A stretch of DNA of 14,914 bases from CAYYAQ01 sp964469555 (GCA_964469555.1 CAYYAQ010000125.1:1-14914), one strand, 5' to 3'; shown: positions 5,962 through 13,724, counted from the first letter of the stretch. Notes: generated by a model not told the origin, from the sequence alone. Numbers and translations are program-made.

Positions 5962-7912
5962 CTAGCGTTGGTACCAGATCCTGACCTTCGTGACGGCGAT
6001 CGCTGGTGTGGCTGCGCGGTCGTAGATCAGCTGGAAGCGCCAACTGTTGGCGTCGTCCGAGCCGAGACTGTTGGTCATCCCGGTGCGGACGTTGTCGCGC
6101 CACGGCCCCGTCCACAACGTTTTGTTCGTCTTCTGGTCGAGCTTCCTTCCCTGAATGCGGAACTGAATCGGCTTCCCGGCGCTGGCGGGTCCGACAAAGT
6201 CCGGATGCGTCAACGTCGGATCGTCGCTGTAGAGGAATGTGCTACGGCCCCTTTTCGCTTCGACCTCGTAGCGCAGGAAGTAGGGCGAGAACGAGAGGCC
6301 TGTGTTGTAGATCTTGGACTGGGACGTCACCTTGATGTCGTAGTCGACGAGTCGTCCGACGTTGCTCGCATCGGCCTTCGGCATGGTCCTGCCCAGTTGC
6401 GAGGGCGGTGGTACGATCGAAACCTCCAGGCGGAGGTAGCCCGGCCCACCGTCGCCACCGGCAGCCTTGGTCAGGAGACCAGATTGGTTGGTCGGGGAGT
6501 TGTCGAGGATGCCGCCTTTTCCGCCGGAGCAGTCGATGAGGCCGAGCAGGTTCGTGCTGAACTCGACCTGGAGGAGGACCGTTCCTCCCGAGCCCCCACC
6601 GCCGGGGGCCGGCACGTTGAACAGGTTGTCGTTCGGTTCACCCGACCGTTTGCCGCCGTCGATGAGGTAGCCCTTTCCGCCTCGGCTTCCGATGATACCT
6701 GACGCGCCCACGCCGAGATGGCGTCCGACGCGAAGGGCGAACACGCCACCACCAGCCGCGACGCCTGCGGCGAACAAGCCCGTGAGCGCGCAGTAGATCG
6801 TGTTCTTGCCATTGCGGGGCCAGTGTGGACTTCCCTTGCCGCCGGTTCCTCGCGATTGCGTCGCGTACGCGTGGCCCGCCTTCAGTCGCACGTCCGATCC
6901 GTTCTGGCCGTCGTACTTCGTGTTCGCGCCCGTGTTTGGACACGAGTCGCCACCCTTTCCACCGGGACCGCCACCCGCTCCACCGGTGCTGCCCGGTTGC
7001 CCGAACCTGGCCGGGTTGCCCGGTGTGGGAGCCGCTGCGAAGTAGGCCGCGTCGGTGCCGTTGACCTCGATCGTTCCGTCGATTTGTGCGACGCCGCGCA
7101 CCTTGACCACGTCGCGGTTCGTGCCGACGAATCTCACCGTCACACCGGTCGGGACGTTCATCGAGCCGAATTCGAACACGCCGTTGCGGACGAACTCGGT
7201 CCGACCGGACTCAGTGTGCGTTCCGGGGATCGTCATGTTGTCCGTGTTCCATGTGTACACGGAGCCGACTCTCACACCGAGTTTGTAGTCGAACATGCCG
7301 TGACGACCGGTGCCGCCCACTTGCGCGGCGATTGCCTCGCCGCCGACCCAGAAGCCGCCCGAGTTGTTCTTGTCGAGCATCGCGTCGGTCGCGAAGGACT
7401 CGGTGATGTTCTCCTCGGGCAGGCATAGGCACGAGCCGATCGTCGCCTTGGCGCCGTTGCTGAACGCGGTGCCCGCGGCGTTCGCGCGCGGATCCGGCGA
7501 GATGAACTGGTTGTAGAACGACGCGCCGATCAGGCCGAGGTCCTTCGGCAGTACGGTCTGCAGGTAAGCCGTTCCCTTGCCGGTGTTGATCCACAGATTG
7601 GCGTCGATGCTGACGTAGAGGTTGCAGCCTGGCGCGCCGAACCCGTTGAGGGGCATGGGGAGGTTGACTCTGCGCCAAACCGTGTTGGACCGGCCGAACA
7701 CGAGTATGCCGACGTTGTTCGGTTGCACGTTCGTCACCGCGATCGTGAACTCGCGACCGATGACGGGTAGCTTGGGAGCAGAGAGGCTTGGCGGTGTCGT
7801 TCCGCTGCCACAACCCGTACCGAACGGTACGTACGAACCCGGGGTCTGCGCGATCGCGGGGGGAAGACAGAGAGAGAGAGAGCGCAATAGGGAAGAGAAG
7901 ACGAGATTCCAT
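5962..7912 (-). CDS. Glycine-rich exported surface protein, frame broken in its signal peptide at a CT repeat
   Basis: The body is open from near 7998 to the stop at 5962, but the best start is ATG at 7912, with AAGGA 8 bases upstream. Read from there it gives MESRLLFPIALSLSL, then falls out of frame in (CT)7. One CT unit more, or two fewer, continues into CLPPAIAQTPGSY, a complete signal peptide with an AIA/Q cleavage site. Next come a planctomycete secreted module (SYVPFGTGCGSG to SNGAKATIG), a segment with FATDAMLDK, GRHGMFDYK and MNVPTGVTVRFVGTN, a glycine-rich stretch (STGGAGGGPGGKGGDS through APGGGGSGGTVLLQV and AAGGDGGPGYLRLEV), and a beta-rich end finishing VTKVRIWYQR. The function is unknown; a secreted or cell-surface structural role is inferred. 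An unshifted start at an in-frame TTG (RSLSLCLPPAIAQ) would give a very short signal peptide with no ribosome-binding site. Confidence 0.8.
7869..7882 (-). repeat. (CT)7 dinucleotide microsatellite inside a signal-peptide coding region
   Basis: Seven uninterrupted AG units on the plus strand (CT on the coding strand) lie between the preferred ATG (7912) and the body of the glycine-rich protein. With seven units the ATG frame and the body frame do not match. Eight or five units would join them. The position is typical of slipped-strand phase-variable tracts, but an assembly or sequencing length error would look the same. Confidence 0.85.
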
Positions 7913-7920
7913 GCGAGGTT

Positions 7921-7925
7921 TCCTT
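7921..7925 (-). promoter_or_regulatory. Ribosome-binding site AAGGA deciding the ATG at 7912
   Basis: On the minus strand AAGGA lies 8 bases before the ATG at 7912. None of the alternative starts in the body frame (including the TTG closer to the cleavage site) has a comparable motif. This is the main reason for placing the start in a frame that does not match the body. Confidence 0.6.
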
Positions 7926-8084
7926 CGTGCCCGTAGGGCGCGCGAGGGTGTGGGGTGCGGAAACTCCGTGACGAGAGGATTCCGCGAGTTGCTTCCACCT
8001 CGTATGAGTTCCAACTTGATGCGGGCCGTCAATCCGTGGAGCGCGATTACACATCACTACGCGGATCTGTAACCTGTGCAGACC
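7926..8084. other. Divergent intergenic region between the surface protein and the sulfatase
   Basis: About 160 bases separate the two divergent starts, so promoters for both should lie here. I could not find a -35/-10 pair with acceptable spacing on either strand, and there is no obvious operator palindrome. Short open frames here look like non-coding sequence. Confidence 0.4.
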
Positions 8085-9449
8085 ATGCGACTCTCCGCCA
8101 TTCCGCTGTTCGCTCTCCTGGCCAGCTGTGCGTTTTTGCCCACCAGGTCCGGTCCCCCGAATGTTGTCCTGTTCATCGCGGACGACATGACGTTCAGCGA
8201 CTGCGGGTGTTATGGAAACTCCGACGTGCGCACGCCGAACATCGATCGGCTCGCCACGGAGGGGATGAAGTTCGAACGGATGTTCACCGCGACGGCGATG
8301 TGCTCGCCGACGCGGCAACAGCTTTACACCGGTTTGTTCCCGGTGCGAAACGGCGCGTATCCGAATCACAGCAAGGTGCGGCGCGGTACGAAGAGCATCG
8401 TGCACCACCTGAAGGCGCTCGGGTACCGTGTTGCCCTGGTGGGCAAGCGGCACATCGGGCCTCCGGACTCGTTCCCGTTCGAGCGGCTCCCGGGTCGCAA
8501 CGCGAAGAAGCAACTCGGGCTACCGTTCGAGAAGATCCGCGAGTTCATTCTCAGGGACAAGGACAAACCTTACTGTCTGGTCGTCGCGTCCCACGAGCCG
8601 CACAAACCCTGGACTCAGGGCAAACCATCCGCCTACCCCCCGGCGAAGCTGAAAATCCCGCCGCATCTGTTCGACACCCCTGCCACGCGCGAGGCGCTCT
8701 CGAAGTACTACGCCGAGATCACCTACATGGATCGGCAGGTCGGCAAGTGCATGGAACTCGTGCACGAGCATGGTGACGAGTCGAACACGGCCTTCATCTT
8801 CACGAGCGAGCAGGGTTCGCAGTTGCCGTTCGGCAAGTGGACGTGCTACGAACTCGGCTTGAAGACTGCGTTCGTGGTGCGTTGGCCCGCTCGCGTGAAG
8901 GCGGGTTTTGTGACGGACGCGATGACGCAGTATGTCGATGTAGTCCCGACGTTGCTCGCCGCGGCGGGAGGCGAGATTCCGGATGGGCTCGACGGTCGCA
9001 GTTTCCTCGGCGTGCTCGCGGGTAGCGCGACGGCGCACAGAGACTACGTCTACGGCATACATACGACGCGCGGGATCATCAAGGGTTCGAAGTGTTACCC
9101 GGTGCGATCGATCCGTTCGAAGCGGTTCAAGTTCATCCAAAACCTGAACGCCGACAAGGAAGCGTTCTCGAACATCATGGCGGGTGAGGCGCACTCGACG
9201 CCGGTGCTCGCCTCGTGGATCAAAGCGGGAGGGCGTGCCGCCGAGCGCGCGCGCTTCTATCGGGTTCGACCACGCGAGGAACTCTACGACTTGAAGAACG
9301 ACCCTCTCGAGCTGGACAATCTCGCCGGGCGTTCCGAGTTCAGTGAGATGCGCCGCCAACTTCGCACGCGGCTCCACGCCTGGATGAAGCAGCAAGGCGA
9401 CGAGGGGATCGCCACCGAAATGCTCGTCAAGGCACACCGCCGGAAGTAA
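8085..9449 (+). CDS. Sulfatase lipoprotein (formylglycine-dependent, SGSH/heparan-N-sulfatase-like)
   Basis: The protein has 454 residues. MRLSAIPLFALLASC is a short lipoprotein signal with lipobox LASC (C15); a GTG nine bases upstream is a less likely start. The sulfatase pattern is clear: NVVLFIADDM with metal residues D33/D34, the modification motif CSPTRQQLYTG (C73, Cys type, matured to formylglycine by a separate enzyme), GKRHIG (K121, H123) and SHEPHKPW (H170). The C-terminal metal site reads TSEQGSQLPFGKWTCYELGL (240-259), with E242-Q243 where many sulfatases have Asp-His or Asp-Asn; K251 follows. It hydrolyses sulfate esters or N-sulfates, probably from sulfated polysaccharide at the cell surface. 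The exact substrate is not readable. No maturation enzyme is in the window. Confidence 0.92.
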   Translation: MRLSAIPLFALLASCAFLPTRSGPPNVVLFIADDMTFSDCGCYGNSDVRTPNIDRLATEGMKFERMFTATAMCSPTRQQLYTGLFPVRNGAYPNHSKVRRGTKSIVHHLKALGYRVALVGKRHIGPPDSFPFERLPGRNAKKQLGLPFEKIREFILRDKDKPYCLVVASHEPHKPWTQGKPSAYPPAKLKIPPHLFDTPATREALSKYYAEITYMDRQVGKCMELVHEHGDESNTAFIFTSEQGSQLPFGKWTCYELGLKTAFVVRWPARVKAGFVTDAMTQYVDVVPTLLAAAGGEIPDGLDGRSFLGVLAGSATAHRDYVYGIHTTRGIIKGSKCYPVRSIRSKRFKFIQNLNADKEAFSNIMAGEAHSTPVLASWIKAGGRAAERARFYRVRPREELYDLKNDPLELDNLAGRSEFSEMRRQLRTRLHAWMKQQGDEGIATEMLVKAHRRK

Positions 9450-9485
9450 GCGAGGTTGCGATCTCGCAGCCGTCGAAGCGGATTG

Positions 9486-11117
9486 CTAGCGAGTACGGCG
9501 CAGAATGAGCATGTCAGGATCGATGCGCACGTCAGCGTCGGCCGGGAGCTTCAGTTCGCCCTTGCCTTTCGGCATCGGGACGCGGACGAGCTTGCCGTTG
9601 ATGACGACCGGGACGGGCATCGGGAATTCGGTATCGATTGGCACGTCCCACTCGAGCGTGAGTCTGCCGTCCTCCTGCTTGCTCTGGATGCGTGGCAACT
9701 TGCCCTGACGCAGGTAGACCTCGAAGAACCACGTGAGATCGGCGCCGTGATACTTCTCCGCGATCTTGCGGATCTCCTCGGTGTCCGTGAGGCGGCAACA
9801 CGATCCGTCCGTCACCTTCTCCATCTCCGGGTCCGGGTATGCCATCCGCCGCAGCGCGATGAAGAACTTCTCGTCCTCCATCACCCAGCGCAACGTGTGC
9901 ATCACCCACGATCCCTTCCTGTAGATACTGTGACCTCTGTAGATCTGCGACGAATCCTGCACCCTCCGTGGCGCCACCGTCGCGGTCCGCCTCTCGCGCT
10001 GACCACGCATCGCGCGAAGGTAGCCCTTGCGACCGCGCTTCTTCTCCATGTAGAGGGCCTGCATGTACGTCCCGATGCCCTCGTGGATCCACATGTCCTT
10101 CCAATCCCGGCACGTCACCAGGTTGGCCCACCACTCGTGCGCCATCTCGTGATGGTGAAGCCAGTCGTAGCCGTCGGATTCGACGCGGTATCCGTTGCCG
10201 TAGGCGATGATCGTCTGGTGTTCCATCCCCAGGTGGGGTGTTTCCACGACGGCGTACTTTTCGCCGCGGAACGGGTACGGGCCGCACACCTCTTCCATGT
10301 GTCGCACGTGATCGAGGAAGTGTGGGAAGGCCTTGCGCGCCTTCGCCTCGTTTTCCGGAAGCGCGAATAGGAACACCGGGAACTTCTCGCCGGCGACGCT
10401 CTTCATCTTCTGCTCGATGACGATGTACGGCGCGATGTTCAGGGCGATGCAGTAGTTGCTGATCGGGACGGTGACGCGCCAGTGGAATAGACGCGACTCA
10501 CCCTTCTTCTCGTCCGATACGAGAACACCGTTGCTGGCACAGACGAGGTTTTTCGGCACCGTGATCCGCAAGTCCATCCCCGACGGCTTGTCGGAGGGGT
10601 GGTCCTTGCACGGCCACCAGAGATCCGCGCCGTTCATCTGGCACGTCGTCGCGATCCAGTGCGCGCCCGACTTCGTCTTCTTCCACGTGAAGCCACCGCT
10701 CCACGGTGGGTTGGGCGCGATCCGCGGCTTGCCGCCGTATTTCACCCAGACCGTCAGCTTCTCTCCCGGGCCGAATTCCTCCGGCAACGGCATCTGGATC
10801 TTCCCGGCCTCGTGCGTGAACGCGATGTCGTGTTCGACGTCGCCCCTCCTGCATCGCACCGAGTCCACCTCGAGCGCGTCGTCGAGATGCAGAAAGATCT
10901 TCTTCGTCGCCTTCGTGACCTCCGCCGTCATCCCCAGTTCGCCGCGAATCGTCCGTTCGTCTGGATCGACGGTCAACTTCAGGTCGTAGTGCAGCACATC
11001 GAAGCATGCCTGCTCTGGCTGCAACACGCCCCCCGACACGTTCGGCTTGCGCTGCGACGCGAGAGAGGAGGACAGGACGAGGAGGGCGATGAGGCTCGAC
11101 GGTAGGTTGCGACGCAT
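9486..11117 (-). CDS. Exported M1-family zinc aminopeptidase
   Basis: The protein has 543 residues with a signal peptide (MRRNLPSSLIALLVLSSSLA, cut near S21). An N-terminal beta domain (VLHYDLKLTVDPDERTIRGE, 41-60; WVKYGG, 124-129) precedes the catalytic domain. The substrate-binding GMEH lies at 297-300 (GAMEN position). The zinc motif is HHHEMAHEWWANL with H323, E324 and H327, and the third ligand is E346 in WIHEGIGTY. The catalytic Tyr is probably Y399 in SIYRKGSWVMH. It is shorter than the four-domain aminopeptidase N and resembles two- or three-domain exported M1 enzymes. It cleaves N-terminal residues from peptides, presumably in the periplasm. It is convergent with the sulfatase (36-base gap) and divergent from the TraB-like gene. 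No strong ribosome-binding site is visible. Confidence 0.93.
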   Translation of the reverse strand: MRRNLPSSLIALLVLSSSLASQRKPNVSGGVLQPEQACFDVLHYDLKLTVDPDERTIRGELGMTAEVTKATKKIFLHLDDALEVDSVRCRRGDVEHDIAFTHEAGKIQMPLPEEFGPGEKLTVWVKYGGKPRIAPNPPWSGGFTWKKTKSGAHWIATTCQMNGADLWWPCKDHPSDKPSGMDLRITVPKNLVCASNGVLVSDEKKGESRLFHWRVTVPISNYCIALNIAPYIVIEQKMKSVAGEKFPVFLFALPENEAKARKAFPHFLDHVRHMEEVCGPYPFRGEKYAVVETPHLGMEHQTIIAYGNGYRVESDGYDWLHHHEMAHEWWANLVTCRDWKDMWIHEGIGTYMQALYMEKKRGRKGYLRAMRGQRERRTATVAPRRVQDSSQIYRGHSIYRKGSWVMHTLRWVMEDEKFFIALRRMAYPDPEMEKVTDGSCCRLTDTEEIRKIAEKYHGADLTWFFEVYLRQGKLPRIQSKQEDGRLTLEWDVPIDTEFPMPVPVVINGKLVRVPMPKGKGELKLPADADVRIDPDMLILRRTR

Positions 11118-11231
11118 GTGCGGGGTCTTGTCTGAAACGGTGGCGCTGCGCGGAGTCTATTCCCCCAGCGGCATCGCGAACACCCGTGGCCCGTGGCAAG
11201 GTGGCTGCGGATCACGTAAAGATGACGTCGC
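11118..11231. other. Divergent intergenic region between M1 peptidase and TraB-like gene
   Basis: This holds the 5' regions of both flanking genes. I see no convincing promoter elements, riboswitch fold or long palindrome. Confidence 0.4.
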
Positions 11232-12020
11232 ATGCACCGCCTCGTCAGCTACCTAACTCTCCTCTGGATCTGCGCGGCCTGTACGGTCTCGCCGGAAATC
11301 GTCCGCGCCGTGGAGGAAGGTGATCATGGCCGCGTCGAGGTCGCGTGGATCGAGCTGACCCCACCAGCTGGCCGACCGTCCGTCTCGCTGATCAACATGG
11401 TGCACGTTGGCGAACCCCGATACTTCGCCGACGTGCAATCGCGGTTGGACAGCGCGGCGTTGGTGTTGATGGAGGGAGTTGTCCGCGAGTCCGCGCCTGA
11501 GGGCGTGACGTCCGGATCCCCGCGGCGCGTCGGCGCCGATTTGTTCGATCTCGCGACTACTTTCCGTCTGGTGCACCAGCTCGACGCGCTCCAGTGGCGC
11601 CCGCACTTCCGCAACGCGGACATGGGCGAGACCGAGTTTCGCACGATGCCGCGGCGGACGACCACTCGAGAGGCGCCGTCGCTGCGTGACTTGCAGCGCG
11701 ACGCGAACTTCGCGGTGTATCGGTTCCGACGGCGCAACCCGCAAATCAACCCGGACACGGCAGAGGAACATGCTCGTCGGGGCGTTGCCCGCCGCGTCCT
11801 CGCCCGTCAGATTGCGAGCGGGTCGTGTGACGCGCGCCTCCGACCCGTCGTCGGTCAGATCCGGAACAGGATCGCGCTCCGGGCTCTCGACGAAACCAAG
11901 GTCGTCGGGAGAGTCGTTCTCTGCTGGGGATTCGCGCACGGCGAGGACTTCGTTCGCGCGCTGCGGAATCGCGGATATCGGGTCGCGTCGGTCGCCTGGC
12001 ACGAGGTCTTCCGATACTGA
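11232..12020 (+). CDS. TraB/GumN-like putative lipoprotein
   Basis: The protein has 262 residues. It begins MHRLVSYLTLLWICAAC: a hydrophobic leader ending in a Cys-Ala-Ala-Cys box, so lipidation at C17 is possible although Cys at -3 is unusual. The core shows the TraB/GumN/PrgY signature: SLINMVHVGEPRYFADVQSR (52-71, with H58 and G60), VLMEGV (78-83, E81), and near the end VVLCWGFAHGEDFVRALRNR (228-247, H236, G237). The fold is related to EreA/ChaN-like and Tiki proteins, thought to be metal-dependent hydrolases or peptidases, but bacterial substrates are mostly unknown. It stands alone on the plus strand, divergent from the M1 peptidase with a gap of about 114 bases. ATG at 11232 is the natural start because the leader begins there. 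Confidence 0.78.
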   Translation: MHRLVSYLTLLWICAACTVSPEIVRAVEEGDHGRVEVAWIELTPPAGRPSVSLINMVHVGEPRYFADVQSRLDSAALVLMEGVVRESAPEGVTSGSPRRVGADLFDLATTFRLVHQLDALQWRPHFRNADMGETEFRTMPRRTTTREAPSLRDLQRDANFAVYRFRRRNPQINPDTAEEHARRGVARRVLARQIASGSCDARLRPVVGQIRNRIALRALDETKVVGRVVLCWGFAHGEDFVRALRNRGYRVASVAWHEVFRY

Positions 12021-12107
12021 CCCACAAGCGCCCCCACATTCCGGCCCGATGAGGTAGAATCGCCGAGTCCGCGCGTCGTCCCCCAGACCTCCTCGCACAG
12101 GTCTTGC

Positions 12108-12200
12108 ATGTCGCCTACCCCTCTGTTTGATCCTGGCCGCCGAATGTTCCTCCGGCGGAGCACGCGTGGACTAGGCGTTATCGGGTTCGACGCGCGGGCT
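12108..12200 (+). pseudogene. Possible Tat-leader fragment (DUF1501-like N-terminus)
   Basis: From ATG at 12108 the reading is MSPTPLFDPGRRMFLRRSTR followed by GLGVIGFDARALL. The twin-arginine GRRMFLRRS plus GLGxIG...ALL resembles the Tat leader of planctomycete DUF1501 proteins. After about 30 residues the frame becomes Arg-rich and non-protein-like, while a neighbouring frame becomes coding-like. It therefore looks like the 5' end of a broken gene joined to another fragment. The family assignment is tentative. Confidence 0.3.
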
Positions 12201-12522
12201 CTTCTTTCTCGTCGCGCGTCTCGCACGGTCCGCGTCGGGCAAAGCGCTGCCGGTTCTGCGAGAGAAGCTCCAGGCGGATGCAACCCGCGACAGTGCCGCG
12301 GTCGAGATCATCGCCATCATCGAGGCGCGGAAGGACCGCGCTGGCATCGCGGAGTATCTGCAGTCCGTTCTCGACGTAGTTCGTGATCCGGACGTGCGGC
12401 GCCGCTACGTGGTTTTGGACCTCGATTGCGTGCCGCGACGTGGATTGTCGAGTGGCTCGCGGTCGCCGTTGACCCGACGCGGTTGGATCACCCCCGCCTG
12501 CTCGCTCGATGCGGGCAGGTAG
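12175..12522 (+). pseudogene. HEAT-repeat-like fragment without a start
   Basis: This frame is open after an in-frame TAG (12172-12174) and has no ATG, GTG or TTG near its beginning. It reads RGLFFLVARLARSASGKALP, then a helical HEAT-like pattern: VLREKLQADATRDSAAVEII, AIIEARKDRAGIAEYLQSVL, DVVRDPDVRRRYV. Codon third positions are G/C-rich in this frame up to about 12415, then it runs into the antisense of the AAA_28 gene (stop 12405). Likely a 3' remnant of a HEAT-repeat or similar alpha-solenoid gene. The frame differs by one base from the Tat-leader frame upstream. Function unknown. Confidence 0.42.
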
Positions 12523-13104
12523 CTTGTCGGTTGGTGCACCGGGCGCAGATCGCCCAGCTGGATTACCCGGTCCACCAACCGCACGCGCTCCTGCATCGAG
12601 AGTGACTCGACGGGTATGTATGGCACGTCGAACATCTCGAGAAGGCACTTCACGATGCCGTCGATTCGCACGACTTCCTCCCACTCCAGACCCGCGCGCA
12701 CTCCGTCGGCGCGGACGAGTTCGCGATGGGGTCGCAGAAAAAACACCATGCCCTCGCGGACCGTCGTCATGTACTCGGCCAGGCGTTGGTCACGAAAGAC
12801 CTCGGCGAGGATCGTCGAATGATGCGCGGCGTACGCGAGGTTGCAGAAGGCGCGGTCCGATACGAACGGCCCTTGGATCTTCCGCTCGGATTCGACCTGC
12901 CGGATGAACACCTTAGCCTGGTAGCGATTGACCAGATCGATGTCGGCTCGGAGCGATTCGAGTTGCGCTTCCATCTCGGCGAGCACGCCCCGCGCCACCT
13001 CGGCGATCATCGGNNNNNNNNNNGCGTTCGTGCACCCAGCGGGCGAGCGTGGTCTTGCCCGTGGCATGGGAGCCGACCATGTAGATGCGGGAAATCGGTG
13101 CCAT
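12405..13104 (-). CDS. AAA_28/NadR-like P-loop ATPase or kinase, interrupted by an assembly gap
   Basis: One gene on the minus strand is split by 10 Ns (13014-13023). Before the gap: MAPISRIYMVGSHATGKTTL ARWVHE with a Walker A, GSHATGKTT. After it: PMIAEVARGVLAEM, NRYQAKVFIRQVESERKIQG and PFVSDRAFCNLAYAAHHSTI, matching the AAA_28 family (NadR kinase domain, Ttd14-like) with its ExAR, E and DR blocks. The two halves are in different frames across exactly 10 bases; 9 or 12 would restore one reading of about 232 residues. Family members bind ATP/GTP, and some phosphorylate nicotinamide riboside or bind phosphoinositides; the substrate here is unknown. ATG at 13104 was chosen as the start; an in-frame ATG at 13122 is possible. 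The last 40 residues look low-complexity. Confidence 0.72.
13014..13023. other. Assembly gap (10 N)
   Basis: Ten undetermined bases lie within the P-loop gene. Family spacing between Walker A and the ExAR motif suggests the true gap is close to this size, but not exactly 10, because the flanking frames disagree. Confidence 0.98.
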
Positions 13105-13139
13105 GGGGTGGTTCTTCTGCATACGACGGCAGGTGAGCC

Positions 13140-13328
13140 TAGAGTGACCCCGACGCGATTCCAGCGGTGTTGCTACTCCCGCCCCTTGAGACCGGAGATT
13201 GTGGATACTGTGAGTCACTGTTGAAAAGCGTCAACCACCGGCGTGAAGGGATGTGCATTTCAGATGCCCCTCGTTCTCGGCCATCGGTAGGCAGCTTGGG
13301 GCGGGATTCGAGCTAGAGACTTGTTTGG
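13140..13328. other. Non-coding stretch between the P-loop gene and the hydroxylase-like fragment
   Basis: Both neighbours point away from this region. No coding-like frame, RNA gene or strong hairpin was seen. It should contain the promoter of the P-loop ATPase, but none could be assigned. Confidence 0.4.
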
Positions 13329-13460
13329 ATGAGCACCACACCCAAATGGACCGGCGATGAGGTGGTCGTACTTTCCCCAGACCACCCCCGGCTTCCATGA
13401 CGCGGAGTACCGGGCCCGGCGCAACGCCATCGCGAAGGCGAGCCTCGAGTACGACGGCAC
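13329..13460 (+). pseudogene. Possible N-terminal fragment of a biopterin-dependent aromatic amino acid hydroxylase
   Basis: ATG at 13329 reads MSTTPKWTGDEVVVLSPDHP. One base over, after the C5 run at 13385-13389, it continues GFHDAEYRARRNAIAKASLE Y. The combination VVLSPDHPGFxDxEYRxRRNxIAxxxLEY resembles the N-terminal start of bacterial phenylalanine-4-hydroxylases. Removing one C from CCCCC restores the frame. The catalytic iron-binding part is absent, because the sequence changes to something unrelated after LEYDG. It is either a truncated pseudogene or a mis-joined assembly. Confidence 0.45.
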
Positions 13461-13462
13461 GG

Positions 13463-13724
13463 GAGCGCGATTCGTATCACGCCCACTACGAGAAGATGGC
13501 GCCCTTCATCGAGCGGGCGATGCGCCGCGCCGGAGAAGACCGCCAAGCGCATCTATGACGTGATTCGCCGAAGGAACCCCCCATTGCGCGTGCCGGCGAC
13601 GACCGATGCGCACATGTTCTCGCTGTTGCGCAGGCTACTGCCCCGCTCGCTCTACCGCTGGGAGGGGATGTTGCCCGACGTCAGGTCTTGGGGGCCGACG
13701 TTGGACGCCTTCGACACCCCGTGA
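13463..13724 (+). pseudogene. C-terminal fragment of a short-chain dehydrogenase (SDR)
   Basis: Two frames one base apart together give the end of a classical SDR: ERDSYHAHYEKMAPFIERAM (13463 onward), then PEKTAKRIYDVIRRRNPPLR (from 13530), VPATTDAHMFSLLRRLLPRS and a WGPTLDAF end with stop TGA at 13722. The pattern PExxAxxIxxxxxxxxPxLRxPxxxDAxxxxLLRRLLP is common at the carboxy end of SDR oxidoreductases. The Rossmann motif and the catalytic YxxxK are missing. It follows the hydroxylase-like fragment and overlaps the 3' end of the epimerase gene by 73 bases, which is easier to accept if this copy is dead. Confidence 0.55.

Noticed and set aside
5039..5965. A 308-codon plus-strand frame opposite the kinase
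   Set aside because: It is a shadow of the kinase gene and its upstream region, with no recognisable motif and an odd composition.
5848..5970. AAGGAG followed by GTG at 5862 on the plus strand as a small gene
   Set aside because: The reading is Arg/Ser/Pro-rich, passes through the hairpin and into the antisense of the glycine-rich gene, and has no protein-like pattern.
6718..7428. Long plus-strand frames opposite the glycine-rich protein
   Set aside because: Gly-rich codons read backwards give Pro/Arg/Ala-rich open frames; no family features.
7211..8032. Second minus-strand frame from about 8032 through the front of the glycine-rich gene
   Set aside because: Only its first part from ATG 7912 is meaningful (signal-peptide start). 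Beyond the CT tract it becomes Arg/His-rich, while the other frame carries the recognisable protein.
9451..9468. GCGAG/CTCGC hairpin between the convergent sulfatase and M1 peptidase genes
   Set aside because: A 5-bp stem without a T-run is too weak to call a terminator.
12085..12104. AGACCT/AGGTCT inverted repeat as terminator of the TraB-like gene
   Set aside because: The stem is only 6 bp with an 8-base loop, no T-run follows, and it lies about 65 bases from the stop; this is close to chance expectation.
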